From Siphonodentalium dalli (Eukaryota > Mollusca > Scaphopoda > Gadilida > Siphonodentaliidae), in contig CP136066.1 in assembly GCA_032622095.1 (NCBI GenBank), forward strand, positions 4,799,784-4,863,783: DNA of 64,000 nucleotides, written 5' to 3'. Below the pieces are notes generated by a model that was not told the origin of the DNA, made no database searches, and saw only the letters and a program-made list of their open reading frames with translations. The position numbers were made by a program, and so were the translations under genes. Numbering within the stretch: the first letter of the stretch is position 1; each line of letters starts with the position of its first letter. Positions 34,275 through 45,469 of the stretch are shown one piece after another.

Positions 34275-34984
34275 CTAAAACAGGGGTTTTAGAAGAAACG
34301 GAGTGAGTATCTGCACCAATACAGTTGCTTGTTCTGACCCAATTATAGTATATTATAGTACAAATATTATAATCTGGTTAAAACAAATTTGAGCTCAGTC
34401 TCAGTCTCATGTTATCGTGATGCATAAGCTCAACATGAAACTAGTATAGCACAAAAGTATGAGCCCAACGTTAACTGTATATACCGCTGTTATTGTTATT
34501 ATTGTCACGTTTCGTGGATAATTTTGAACTGACTTTGAGTGTGTTTTGTTTAACTCGATGGAGGATCATAGCCTATATTATTTCAAATTGTAATTGGCGT
34601 AATTTACCCATAATGTTTTGAAAACAACTGTATATCTCCTATAAACTTATGCTCATGCAAATAGGTTCATATCGAACATAACTCTGTTACTGTGTCATAT
34701 AGTAATACATGCATGCATATACTGCAAACATTATGAAACATATTCAAATGGTCCTATTTGGTTAAGGAAATAAGCAGTTCGTGAACGTATACCCATTAGT
34801 GACGCGGGCCAGAATAAAACACATTCTATGTAATTATAGTAAATGGGCTTGTATAAAACATGTTGTTAAAATAGTGTCATGTTGGATTTATTTCGACTCC
34901 CATAATATATTCATATTGAGCGTACGATCCATGATAACAGGCTGCTACTCTACATGACTGTTATAATGTATCTGCATGAGGCTG

Positions 34985-36548
34985 AGTATGGAACATAGTC
35001 AGCAATCTGCAACTGATGATGATTCTATCAAACATTTGGCATCTTTTCGACTCATTGGGAGTCAATTTCCAAAAATGTCTAAATTATAATTTTGGCAAAA
35101 ATTAAATATTGTTTTGAGGGGTACGTTCTAAAACTATTTTCAAAATTCCATTTAACCGCTCCAGAATCCAGTTTCCACCTCAAAATTAATGTCATTATAA
35201 CGCATATTAGGTATCGTCAGAACGGAGGACGAACTGACGTACCACAAGGCCTTTCTATCCCTCAAAAATAAGTATAGTGAATGAAACAATGGCTCACAAC
35301 CTAAACGTCAAATTTTTATGGTGCCCATATCCAGAATGAGCTATGGGTGATGCCACAGTGTCCTGGGCCCGCAAACAAGGTACCATGCCTTGCTTACCGG
35401 AAGCTTATATTCTGCTAATGATGAACAAACAGTCTGCCGTCAGAGCAGTTTTAGCCTGTCAAAAATAAAAATAGTATAAATACAATTGTAGAGAACCCTG
35501 AATCTCATTAATTGCTTACACCATGGAGTCCAATTACAAAGCACAACATGTGCAACTTGAAATCCCACACACAGTCGTGATCTGGTTATTATGTTTATAT
35601 AATCATCGGAGGTGTGTTGTTAACAGCGGGAGGTACCGGTTTCCTCCGAGATCGCGGCGGGCGCACGAATTACAATCATTTACAGATTCCGGCGTTATCA
35701 TAACAGCTATACGTTTATATCTCCGTGTGTGATATTTTAGTATTATGTGCATATCACAAAATTCCCCTGACTATGTATAGGTTATATCAATCAATAATTA
35801 TCTCTCGGACCGAAGAATCATGGTTGTGGTAAGTCCGTCCAAACGGGAGACATAGATCCTGTCGGAAAATTCAAATTTGCTGCGTTCCCGTGGTATAAAT
35901 GTGGCATGTCCGTCATCAACGGGAAGTAACGAACTATTCCGAAAATGGCCGAATTTCCGCGATATATTTCCGATGCCGTGCCGTTTGTTATGTCGCCGCC
36001 ATGTATATATGGTGTCCAACCTGGAACTTGTCGCTGTACCATCCATAAATGTTCCTGTGTTATTTCATAAGTTAATTCATAAGTATCGTCAGAACGGAGG
36101 ACGGTCTGACGGGGCCACAAGGCCTTTCTATCCCTCAAAATAAGTATAGTGAATGAAACAATGGCTCACAACCTAAACGTCATATACTATCCCCATAATA
36201 TGGAGATGGGCATAATTGTATAGATGTCAAAAGAAAGTGGAGGATGTCTGCTAGCCATATTAAAGAAGATTCGATGCTAAATATGATGATGACCAAGGTC
36301 TCAATTTATCGCAGACAATTGCTCCTTGTTCTAATGACATTAATTTTTAGGTGGAAGCTGGATTCTGGAGCGGTTTAATGGAATTTTGAAAATAGTTTCA
36401 GAACGTAACCCTCAAAACAATATTTAATTTTTGCCAAAATTATAATTTAGAAATTTTTGGAAATTGACTCCCAATGAGTTGAAAAGATTCAACATGTTTG
36501 ATAGAATCATCATCAGTTGCAGTTTGCTGACTATGTTCCATACTAAGC
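34985..36548. mobile_element. Inverted-repeat element with about 205-bp arms
   Basis: The left arm (34985-35195, AGTATGGAACATAGTCAGCAA...) is the reverse complement of the right arm (36338-36548) with modest divergence, including runs such as GGGAGTCAATTTCCAAAAAT. Inside, a roughly 95-bp block (ATCGTCAGAACGGAGGAC...GGCTCACAACCTAAACGTCA) occurs twice in the same direction at 35211-35310 and 36083-36178. No target duplication was identified. A minus-strand frame at 35818-36138 is the only notable open frame and resembles no family known to me. Confidence 0.7.
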
Positions 36549-36751
36549 GCATGTCAGAAGTTGATAAGCGCATGTCATATCACGTTTCGGCTCGTTATGT
36601 CTGTTTTATTTAAACATTTGTTTACCACTTCTCAGTAATTTGAAAGGACACGAGACCAGAGGACGACATAGTCTGTGTTGGACACCCATCATATGTACGC
36701 AACTTGTTTTGAAAATTCATGATTGTGACAGTCCATTAGCTCACACTATAA

Positions 36752-37331
36752 TTGATTCTAATTTACATGCTGAGGCGACTGACCATGACCACCTGGAATT
36801 CAGCCCAGAACAAATTTTCATTCGAAACTCATATGGATGCTTCAACAATATCGAATGAATATATATCTCAACTTGAGAAGGATACTAAAGAAGAGCGCAT
36901 TAATTATCAGTGGAAAGAAGAGCGATCCGATAGAATAAATGTTGGCCAAGTTTGCAAGTTGGGGGACAAATCTGACAAACCAGTTGTCGCTCGTTCCCTG
37001 GTTAAATCACTTGAAATTCGCGTAGCACCGATAATTCATGGGCTAAAATATGAATCGACAGGGATCTCAAAATATGAAAAACTTGAAGGATGCTCAGTTT
37101 CGGAATGTGGCACATTTATAGGTAATAGCCATCAATGTTTAGCAAGCAGTCCAGATGGAATATTTAGTGATTCGAAAGTAGTGGAAGTTAAATGTCCCAT
37201 TTCTTTTTCTTGCTCGGACCCGCATTATGTCGTCAGAAACAGTTAATTACATTGGAAATGTTGATCAGAAATTATGTCTGAGAATTTCCGATAAATATTT
37301 AAAACAGGTCTATGGTCAGTTTGTTGTGTAA
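36752..37331 (+). pseudogene. YqaJ / lambda-exonuclease-type nuclease fragment
   Basis: The frame shows Q-W-K-E-E-R-S-D-R-I near residue 53, G-L-K-Y-E at 97-101, A-S-S-P-D-G-I at 131-137 and V-V-E-V-K-C-P at 143-149. These fit the PD-(D/E)xK core of YqaJ/lambda-exonuclease-like nucleases: Glu101, Asp135, Glu145 and Lys147. The frame breaks near 37235. One base over, it continues as E-T-V-N-Y-I-G-N-V-D-Q-K-L-C-L...Y-L-K-Q-V-Y-G-Q, the usual downstream segment of this domain. It then meets GTAAGG at 37328, a plausible splice donor, or TAA at 37331. The fragment is truncated and frameshifted, so probably dead. Such domains often ride in invertebrate mobile elements (general knowledge); no element was delimited here. 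The upstream end is uncertain. Confidence 0.65.
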
Positions 37332-38700
37332 GGGGAGGAAATAATGTGATTATACATGTATAATCTACCCATTTATTGAGTTCAAAGTGAGCAATATTAA
37401 TAGAGACGATTAGTTTATTTGAGACATGGTTATTAAGTTGTGTTCTTTCCGCTATCAATATTCAGATCAGAATTTTTGCAACGATATTTTGACGAGAGAT
37501 ATAACGAGTTACATTGCTGATTCATATATAGGTTAGTTGTATGAAATGTTAAAAGGTAAATGAAAACTAGTTTGTTTGTTATAGTGAAGGTTACATTGTT
37601 GGTTGGATAATTACAAACGTATATGGCTATGTAAATTACTTATTTTTAAGAGAATACAGATTCGCCGCCAATTAACTCCATTGTCTTATTCATCTCCAAA
37701 TACATGTCATATCGCAGAAAGGGGATGTTTGGTATTAACCATGATTAGCTCCATTAACTAGTGTGAACAAATATCTAGAAAATGTCGTTATCTTTCATGC
37801 GACCAGACTTGCATAGCCGGTGAATGTATGTCAGCTATGAGTCATGTCACATGAAATTTAACATTATTTCTTGATATATTAGTTCCAACAAAAACATCTA
37901 TGCAATGACAGTTGTTATTCTCTTTCAAGAAAAATATTGCTTGTGGTCGAACTCGTATTTTATATCATAGAAGATTGTTGCAGTACATTGCGCAACATTG
38001 TCCTGGCATTTTCTGTGAATATTTAATTGTAGATAGCTAGATATTATCAATAATATTCGTTGTAAGTCCAACGCATAAGTGAATATGCATTGACAACCGG
38101 AAACTGATAGGTCGGTTGATGCACCACGTAGCGGCCGCTGGCCTTAAGGGAAATATCCGCAAAAAGGTAGCCCATTGATGGACTCGCGACGGAACATTCG
38201 GACACTAGGATATCTCGGTCTTCGGGATCGACCTTCTTTTTTCCAAATATGCAGTCTCTCGTTCATGGACCCTGAGCTAATTCGTCTGGAATTCTGTAAG
38301 CCTTACCAGTTAGTTTACATACTCCTTATTATAGTCCACTGTTATTGCTTCTGCCCCATACCGAAGCGTGGGGACGGCTCTGCTAATTGCAATAGTTCCC
38401 CGAATATATTGTTTCGGAGACAATCGGGACAATATTTTTATTTTACAGACGACTGCCAACTACATTCATTATCCAGTCCCTACTAAAGAGTCAATTGTCA
38501 GATCTAGCTGTGTGGTGTCAGGCTATGTCAGTTCAACGCTCAGTCACACACATAACATGAACGTAGGCACAACACGAACATAGGTACAACACGGACGCCC
38601 TTGGATCATGTCTAATCCTCGTCAAAATCGAGACGGACAATATATCCCAAATAAAGATGTAGTACAATGTACTCGTCATTGAAACGTTATTTTTGAAGAT
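37332..38700. other. No gene seen
   Basis: This is the rest of BPI intron 1 toward exon 1. A plus-strand frame at 38175-38486 has no recognisable features. No repeat was identified. Confidence 0.4.
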
Positions 38701-38759
38701 TTCAATGCGCCTGATTTAATGGAAGTGGGGACCACCTATATCTAGAGTAGATAACTTAC

Positions 38760-38868
38760 CGTAGTCAAATCCCTTCGATGTTATTTGAACTTTGAAACCC
38801 GGCTTTACTGCTTCTGCAACTGTTAACAGCCAAACGCCAGTGAACAGAAGTGCCAATACTGCCTTCAT
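38760..38868 (-). CDS. BPI: LBP/BPI family protein, exon 1 (signal peptide and N-terminus)
   Basis: The ATG at 38868 opens 36 codons plus one base to the donor GTAAGTTAT. Residues 1-20 form a signal peptide with hydrophobic core V-L-A-L-L-F-T-G-V-W-L-L, likely cut after A-E-A. The mature start V-K-P-G-F-K-V-Q-I-T-S-K-G-F-D-Y matches the conserved BPI/LBP beginning N-P-G-x-x-x-R-I-x-x-K-G-L-D-Y. BPI proteins are secreted and bind lipopolysaccharide in innate defence against Gram-negative bacteria (established for the family). With exons 2 and 3 about 111 residues are covered of a family length near 480. The gene is either continued far away or truncated. Confidence 0.88.
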
Positions 38869-38982
38869 CTACGGCATGCGTGGAAATTAGAAACAAAAAT
38901 GAAATTAATTTGCGTTGAGTAGTTGTGAAACAAGTGTTGGTAACCAACATACTTATTCTCGCGCAAATAGGTTCTTATTGCA

Positions 38983-38990
38983 CTTAAATA
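38983..38990 (-). promoter_or_regulatory. Possible TATA-like box of the BPI gene
   Basis: TATTTAAG on the minus strand lies about 115 bases upstream of the ATG, with no intervening ATG in frame that would be preferred. Motif and position only. Confidence 0.25.
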
Positions 38991-39396
38991 CTCACACAGG
39001 TTTACATTAGTGGACTTATGCCAGTTATTCCGTATTATGGCGAGGGCTACAGTGAAAACAAATTATAAAGAGCCCACATCTTGAAAGTCGATTTAGGTTC
39101 ATATATAATATGGAGCGTAATTCAGGTGTAAATATTGTCGTTATGGGCTTATATTTGGTTTCGAAGATAAGTTCAATATCCGTGTATTTTCAGGACAACA
39201 TGCTGTGCCAACAATGCAAGTGTGGTTACGTGTACAATTCCGATTATGGCATCACTGGGTCGAACAGAGTGCAATCTCTTACAACTAGAATGCAATCAGA
39301 AAGATACCAACGTGCGAAAAATAATTTCACTTAATTTAATTTAATTTAATGTTAGCAAAAAAAGTCAATTACAATCTTCAATAATTTTATTTAGGG

Positions 39397-40066
39397 GATA
39401 ACAGTGTGGTGTTTTGTGATTTCGGAAAGGTACATGGCGCGAATATAATGTGGCAAATTTAGTTAATGGGCGACGGCGGAGCCGGAGCCCATTAAAGATG
39501 GATTATCTCTTTAAATAACAAATTTTAAATAGTTGCGTGGGTATAAAATAATATATATGAACTGAAGACCCCTGTCCGCAAAAGCTTCTATCAATTAATA
39601 TTGATTTTATTTCGAATATTAAATCGGGACCGTTTATGTGTCTATTTTTAGAACAGACCAGTCGGATGATACCATATTGCGATATAGAGCACTGGGCTGT
39701 TCCTATGGCTACGCACCGAAAGTCAAATGTCCCAGATTGATTGTTTGTATTCTTTTGTTCCACAGATGTACGCGATAATGAGTATAGTTAACGTTTATTT
39801 GTGACAAAATTGTACAATAAAATTTCTGGTCTCTGGTAACAGTAACCACTATTGTTCGTTAGCTGAACAAACACACCTTTTTAGACAGGAAAATATTAAT
39901 CGATATTCCGGACAGGAGTATACGATTCAAATATAATAGTTTACACCCCGGTAACTATATAATGCATGTTTATAAAGAGATAATCCACCTTTAACGGGTA
40001 TTTGCCACAGTATATTCGCCATGTACCTTTCCTATATCACAAAATACCACACTGTTATTCCGATTC
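39397..40066. mobile_element. MITE with about 120-bp inverted arms, copy 1
   Basis: GGATAACAGTGTGGTGTTTTG...GGAAAGGTACATGGCG at the left is complemented by CGCCATGTACCTTTCC...CACACTGTTATTCC at the right, and pairing continues inward through AAGATGGATTATCTCTTTA and TAAAGAGATAATCCACCTT. The inner 500 bp recur inverted at 53958-54501. A partial outer end also occurs at 40480-40570. No transposase frame is present. Confidence 0.75.
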
Positions 40067-40639
40067 TAATGCTCTTCGAACTTCAAAATGTTATTTAGAC
40101 AAACAAATGGCTCGTAATTATCAACGAAATGTGCGGCCATAGAAAACACTCATCCAATTCACGACTTTTTATTTTAAATTTAATGCGCTAGATAAAATAT
40201 ATTCCCCCAATTACCATCGCTCTTATCGTTAAAAATACTGATAAACATGAAAAATTGCCACCTCAAATAGACATAAATATTCACAACAATTAGTGTCTGC
40301 ATGTACCTGATGTCTTTTTCAGATGTTTACCACTTACAGATTGCGGTTTTGATTTTACCGCGATCTTGAAGTTGAATTGAAACAATGGGAAATTGTTTAC
40401 TCAATGCGATGTATTTCACGCCGTGTCTGTCCGGTTTCATGTCAAGACATTTGGTCAAATGATATCGAGACACTGACATTGGTGGGGTATAACGTTGTGG
40501 TGTTTTGTATTTTCTGAAAGTACATGTATACAGGGCGAATGTACTGACTGTCAATTTTCGACAAATGCCACATAGCTGGGTTGTTTATATAGCAACGAGC
40601 TAGTAACGGAAGTCAGTGCCAAGGGTGTCAACTCTATAA

Positions 40640-41110
40640 TCTACTCCGTAACGTTTTTCATTGGTTCTTCAGCTTGTCCCGTAGTTGTAACCAAAGTAGA
40701 GAACCATTTGGTTCTTGGTAACCATAGTAACAGTTTGATCCAGACCAGTTGGAATCAAACTAGAACCAATTGATTATTTTCTTGGTTCCCCACGGTGAAC
40801 CAATTTGTGAACCAGCAGGTTCTGAACACGACGTTCGGTTACTTTTGTAGAACATATACATTTTGAGAACCAAATGATTCCTCGCTCGTAACCACATTGT
40901 ATGACCGAAGGTTCTGAACTTGTTCCCGTGTTTGTAACCAGTCGGTTCTATACATGGTTAATAGTTCCTCATGATGGAACCAATTTCTAAGCCAGTAGTT
41001 TCTCAACAATACGTTTGTTTTCTCCATTCAAAACCTAATGATTCTTCATTTATATACACATGAAGAACCAAATGGGTCTTCTCTTAGAACAAATGAAGAA
41101 CCAAATGAGT
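40640..41110. repeat. Degenerate repeat rich in GGTTC/GAACC words
   Basis: AGAACCA, GGTTCTGAAC and GTAACCA words recur in both orientations. Two diverged segments about 187 bp apart (from 40778 and 40965) share GTTCCYCAYGRTGRAACCAA, CCAGYAGKTTCT and AATGATTCYTC. Local inverted pairing is extensive. Confidence 0.5.
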
Positions 41111-41570
41111 ATTTATTGAAACTATTGGTTAGTTGGGTGCGAAGCACCCGCGGGTATGGTCGAAATTATCGAGTGATCTTCTCCTTCACCGCACGATTTG
41201 CTGTTTTGATGGTATCTTGAACAAAGAGAATCATGTTTGACCGCGGCATTGTTTGACTATGACTATGATTATTTATTCATAACACATTCATATAACATAT
41301 ACAATTATATATACAGTGATGGTTGTCTACCTGCCGTCCCCGTTGAAAAGTAATAATATAACTATACATGTAATAATACTTTGATTTTATCTAGGGTTTT
41401 TCTTGTTAAATCTAAACATTGGTATATAAACGTCTGTTTTTATAAATAATAGTAGAATTCATTGGTCGTTCACCGTTCATTGCTCAGTTTGTGATGTGAT
41501 ATATAAAGTAAACATCACTTTGATGGGGGTAAACCCCACGAGCTGTAATACGGGGCGTGGGATGAATCCA

Positions 41571-41650
41571 GTCTGTATTACTATATATCATATGGATATG
41601 GCAGTCTGTATTACTGTATATCATATGGATGTGGCAGTCTGTATTATTAG
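41571..41650. repeat. 33-bp tandem repeat, first cluster
   Basis: CATATGGATATGGCAGTCTG with TATTACTATATAT repeats about 2.4 times. The same monomer repeats about 3.5 times at 42121-42237 in the same orientation. Confidence 0.85.
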
Positions 41651-41793
41651 TTATCTTCGGCAATATCGGGGGTACATGGAGATTTAATACCTGGATGTCC
41701 ATTTTGAACCCCGAGGCGGAGCCGAGGGTTTCAAAAAGAGACATCCAGGTATTAAATCTCCATGTACCCCACGATGTTGCCGGAGATAACGAT
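41650..41793. repeat. Hairpin between the two 33-bp clusters
   Basis: GTTATCTTCGGCAA...GGGGTACATGGAGATTTAAT and the following ACCTGGATGTC are complemented by GACATCCAGGTATTAAATC...CATGTACCCC...TTGCCGGAGATAAC. The loop reads GAACCCCGAGGCGGAGCCGAGGGTTTC, given here as a landmark with its own short stem. Confidence 0.8.
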
Positions 41794-42120
41794 TTTGTCC
41801 CCACAACAATAACCATGTTTCCTAAATTTAGGTGTGTTTTTAATAGTTTTTTTCCGATTAAGAATAATTCAATAGCTGACCTAAGGATCCGGCGTCAGGT
41901 GACGTCAAATTCGGCATGCGAGAGCAACGTCACGATTGGTGGAAACTGCCAGTTCAAGGGTCATTAATATATACCCCCGATATTTCACGTGCTCATATAC
42001 CCCCGATGTTTGGCGCACGTTCTCTTATACCCCACTGTAAGGGGTGACGGGGGACATGGTGATTTAAACGTGGCGTTGTAACCAATCAGATTGCTTGTTA
42101 CAACCGAATGTGGGGACAAT

Positions 42121-42237
42121 ACTATATATCATATGGATATGGCAGTCTGTATTACTATATACCATATGGATATGGCAGTCTGTATTACTATATATCATAT
42201 GGATATGGCAGTCTGTATTACTATATCTAATATGGAT
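42121..42237. repeat. 33-bp tandem repeat, second cluster
   Basis: About 3.5 monomers, nearly identical to those at 41571-41650. Together with the hairpin between them they may form one compound element. Confidence 0.85.
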
Positions 42238-42509
42238 ACATATGCAGATTTCGGGTAGATTGCACTCACGTGTCATTGTGTCATGTTGCCAAATACTTGC
42301 GTAGAACATACGCTATGCTATGCTTTATTTCTCTATAGACATGAATTCACATGTTACAAAGAGATGTGAGGTATATTTACAAGGTGCATGTTAATTAAGT
42401 GCTATATTTTACATATATACAGTGGCGGTATTAAATGCGTTTAATTTTTATCATCAGCATCCTGTCATCATCATCAACACCATCATTCTCATAATCATCA
42501 TTATATATA

Positions 42510-43690
42510 TCACTAGCCGATGAGCCCGACGTTGTCCGGGCTACGTTGTCCGGGCTATTCAAAAACCAAATAGCTCTACCCGTTTCCGAGATCTGGTCTG
42601 CGCATGCGCGAAGCTTGCATCGCACGGGCTCGGCGACCCGATCAAATTCGTATCCGGGGCAAGATACATTCACATACCAAATTTCAAGTCGATAGCTCCA
42701 CCCGTTTCCGAGATCTCGTCTGCGCATGCGCGAAGCTGGCGTCGCACGGGCTCGGCGATCCGATAAAATTCGTATTCGGGGCAAGATACATTCACATAGC
42801 AAATTTCAAGTCGATAGCTCCACCCGTTTCCGAGATCTCGTCTGTGCATGCGCGAAGCTGGCGTCGCACGGACTCGGCGACCCGATAAAATTCGTATCCG
42901 GGGCAAGATACATTCACATAGCAAATTTCAAGTCGATAGCTCCACCCGTTTCCGAGATCTCGTCTGCGCATGCGCGAAGCTGGCGCCGCACGGGCTCGCC
43001 AATACGACAACGTCGACCGCCTGGTCAAACTACACACACGTACCAAGTTTCGTCCCGATCGGTCGAGAATCGTAGATTTGTATAAATGACATACAGACAG
43101 ACAGACAGACATACATACAGACAGACAGAGGTCTTCAAAATATATATGAGACTAGCCGATGAGCCCGACGTTGTCCGGGCGACGTTGTCCGGGCTATTCA
43201 AAAACCAAATTTCAAGTCGATAGCTCCACCCGTTTCCGAGATCTAGTCTGCGCATGCGCGAAGCTGGTGTCGCACGGGCTCGGCGACCCGATAAAATTCG
43301 TATCCGGGACAAGATAGATTCACATAGCAAATTTCAAGTCGATAGCTCCACCCGTTTCCGAGATCTCGTCTGCGCATGCGCGAAGCTAGCGTCGCACGTG
43401 CTCGGCGACCCGATAAAATTCGTATCCGGGGCAAGATACATTCACATAGGAAATTTCAAGTCGATAGCTCCACCCGTTCCCGAGATCTCGTCTGCGCATG
43501 CGCGAAGCGGGCGCCGCACGGGCTCGCCAATACGACAACGTTCACCGCCTGGTCAAACTACACACACGTACCAAGTTTCGTCCCGATCGGTCGAGAATCG
43601 TAGATTTGTATTAATGACAGACAGACAAACAAACAAACAAACAAACATACATACAGACAGAGGTCTTCAAAATATATATGAGATTATCAC
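42510..43690. repeat. Compound repeat, two tandem copies, with 122-bp internal units
   Basis: Each copy starts ACTAGCCGATGAGCCCGACG and ends GAGGTCTTCAAAATATATATGAGA after a (CAGA)n or (CAAA)n tract. The first copy (42512-43150) has four and the second (43153-43685) three internal units of about 122 bp, sharing TCGATAGCTCCACCCGTTTC, CTGCGCATGCGCGAAGC and GTCGCACGGGCTCGGCGACC. Each unit carries the palindrome CGCGCATGCGC or a variant. Open frames on both strands are by-products of the repetition. The type is undetermined; the 3' microsatellite suggests a non-autonomous retroelement. Confidence 0.8.
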
Positions 43691-43699
43691 GTCGTCTGC

Positions 43700-44400
43700 G
43701 TTTATGTTTACATATGAGTTACTCGTTCACTCGTATGCCATTTTAAAAAATAATCAATGGCCACCATCTGGTAATTCATTGTAGTAGTACGCCAACATAT
43801 GAAGAATATACATGTACGTATCGTCGCTCGGGTGTCGCAATCTGCCAACACCGTTCTCCTGTTTTACAAGAAAATAGCCATTGAAGTATTTGGACATTTC
43901 AAAATATCTCGATTTGCGTTGACACAGGTCTCTTGATGATTATACCATGACTTAACCACATAAAATACGCAAAACATCGAGAAAAATCACACGAAATGTG
44001 TTTTGGGTTACAATGGAGAGTGGAGACAGCACACTGTTATAACAATTTTTCTATTTTCGTTTTCGGAGATGAATGAGTATAGCCCTGATTGTCTCTCAAT
44101 TATTTAAATATATCCCATGTCTTATCTGTACTTAAACCACAGTCTCTTTGTTGCGTTGTGTGCGTTATATGTCAGAACCGACAAGCGACAGCGACCTAAT
44201 TGCTTTCGGAAAACTCGTCGTCATGGCTGGCCAAATCTGAAAGATAGCTGCAAAATGAGACGGAATGTGTGTTTAAAATGTTGGCAGCTGAGTGAAATGT
44301 AAAGGCATTTCTACGAATATCAAATGCCCCCGGTTATATGATAAAACACAGTTGTGAACATCCTTGAACTAGAAAATATAGATTTAAATGGGCAAATAGA
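43700..44400. other. No gene seen
   Basis: No domain, RNA gene or repeat was recognised. A plus-strand frame at 44117-44302 is short and unsupported. Confidence 0.4.
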
Positions 44401-44412
44401 AAATTTAGACCA

Positions 44413-45463
44413 CAGGGATGTGGCAACAGTCGGTTGGGGAGGGTGTAGACACCCCCAAACTTTTGTCAAAGTTTCTAACAGTTCGAAATGTCATACATGA
44501 CACGACATCATTTGGAAATTTTACACAACTTATAAATTGAAAGTTTTATCATTGTTTGATTTGTTTTCAACCATCAATTGGTGTGTGTTTTTGTTTTTAG
44601 ATAAATATTAGCATTGTTTTCTACCTTTAGTCTGCAGTGACAATCAGTTGCAAATTGCCCAACCTTATGGGGTGTCAGGTTGGGAATTTCCAACAGTTGG
44701 AAAGCATGAGTACCGGTTGGTAAATTCCAACCAAATGGGGTGGATATGCAAATGGAATTTCACGAAGATGGCAGTTTGGTCTGGTTAAATGGAGAGGGCG
44801 CAGTTGGATGTAAATCTAAATGTGGACGCCCCAAAACAAACGTTGTGGTCGTGGGTTATAGCTCCGAAATGGACTAAAATCCGGATAAATTGTCATTCAT
44901 GTTCTGAGGAGATGGAAAATATCCGCGTGCCACTCCGATCGCAACATGGCCATTTCGATAAATAAAATAGCATGTGTTCAACCAGATGAAGCAATGTAAA
45001 CATACTGAGCCATTGTCGAATACATTCGGACCACAGGGATACAACAGAGGGGGTTTGACCCCCCATCCCAAAAACCCCAGACATTGGAAAAGATTTTCTA
45101 CAGTTGGAAATGTCATACCTGAAACAGCATCAGTTGGAAATGTCACACCACACACAAATTCAAAATATTCTCATTGTTCGATTTTCTCACCAGTAATTAG
45201 TGGCGAATTTGTTGTTACAAAATTATTAGTAGCAAATATGTCTACATTATGATCTGAAATCATTCGTAAGCGTTCAACCTTAGCTGGGGTGTCGTAGTGG
45301 ACATTTCCAACTGTTGGTAATCTTGATGTACAAGTTGAAATATCCCATCCCAAGTTGAGTAGAAATTGAATTATGGGAGTGTGGTCTGGTTCAATGAGAG
45401 CTGCCGACGTTCGAAATATCAATGTGGGCACACCACCCCCAACTGGAACCATCTAGCCACGCC
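44413..45463. mobile_element. Degenerate hAT-type remnants, two tandem copies
   Basis: CAGGGATGTGGC at 44413 and CAGGGATACAACAG at 45034 resemble the CAGGGATGTGGCTAGAG ends of the intact hAT MITEs at 51.9 and 61.4 kb, and 45451-45463 (ATCTAGCCACGCC) resembles the opposite end. CAGTTGGAAATGTC and TTTCCAACTGTTGG words recur in both. No target duplication is clear. Confidence 0.5.
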
Positions 45464-45469
45464 AATATC

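Larger units (their letters stand above)
34275..38759 (-). other. BPI intron 1, containing an inverted-repeat element and a YqaJ-type fragment
   Basis: It is bounded by the donor GTAAGTTAT at 38759 and the acceptor CCCCTGTTTTAG at 34275. It contains the 34985-36548 inverted-repeat element and the 36752-37331 nuclease fragment. The remaining parts, 37332-38759 especially, show no recognisable gene. Confidence 0.65.

Noticed and set aside
35818-36138. 106-codon minus-strand frame
   Set aside because: It has a coding-like composition, but its first part is the internal direct repeat of the inverted-repeat element and no family was recognised.
42431-43784. Overlapping frames of 60-176 codons on both strands
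   Set aside because: They are translations of the 122-bp GC-rich repeat in several frames and carry no domain.
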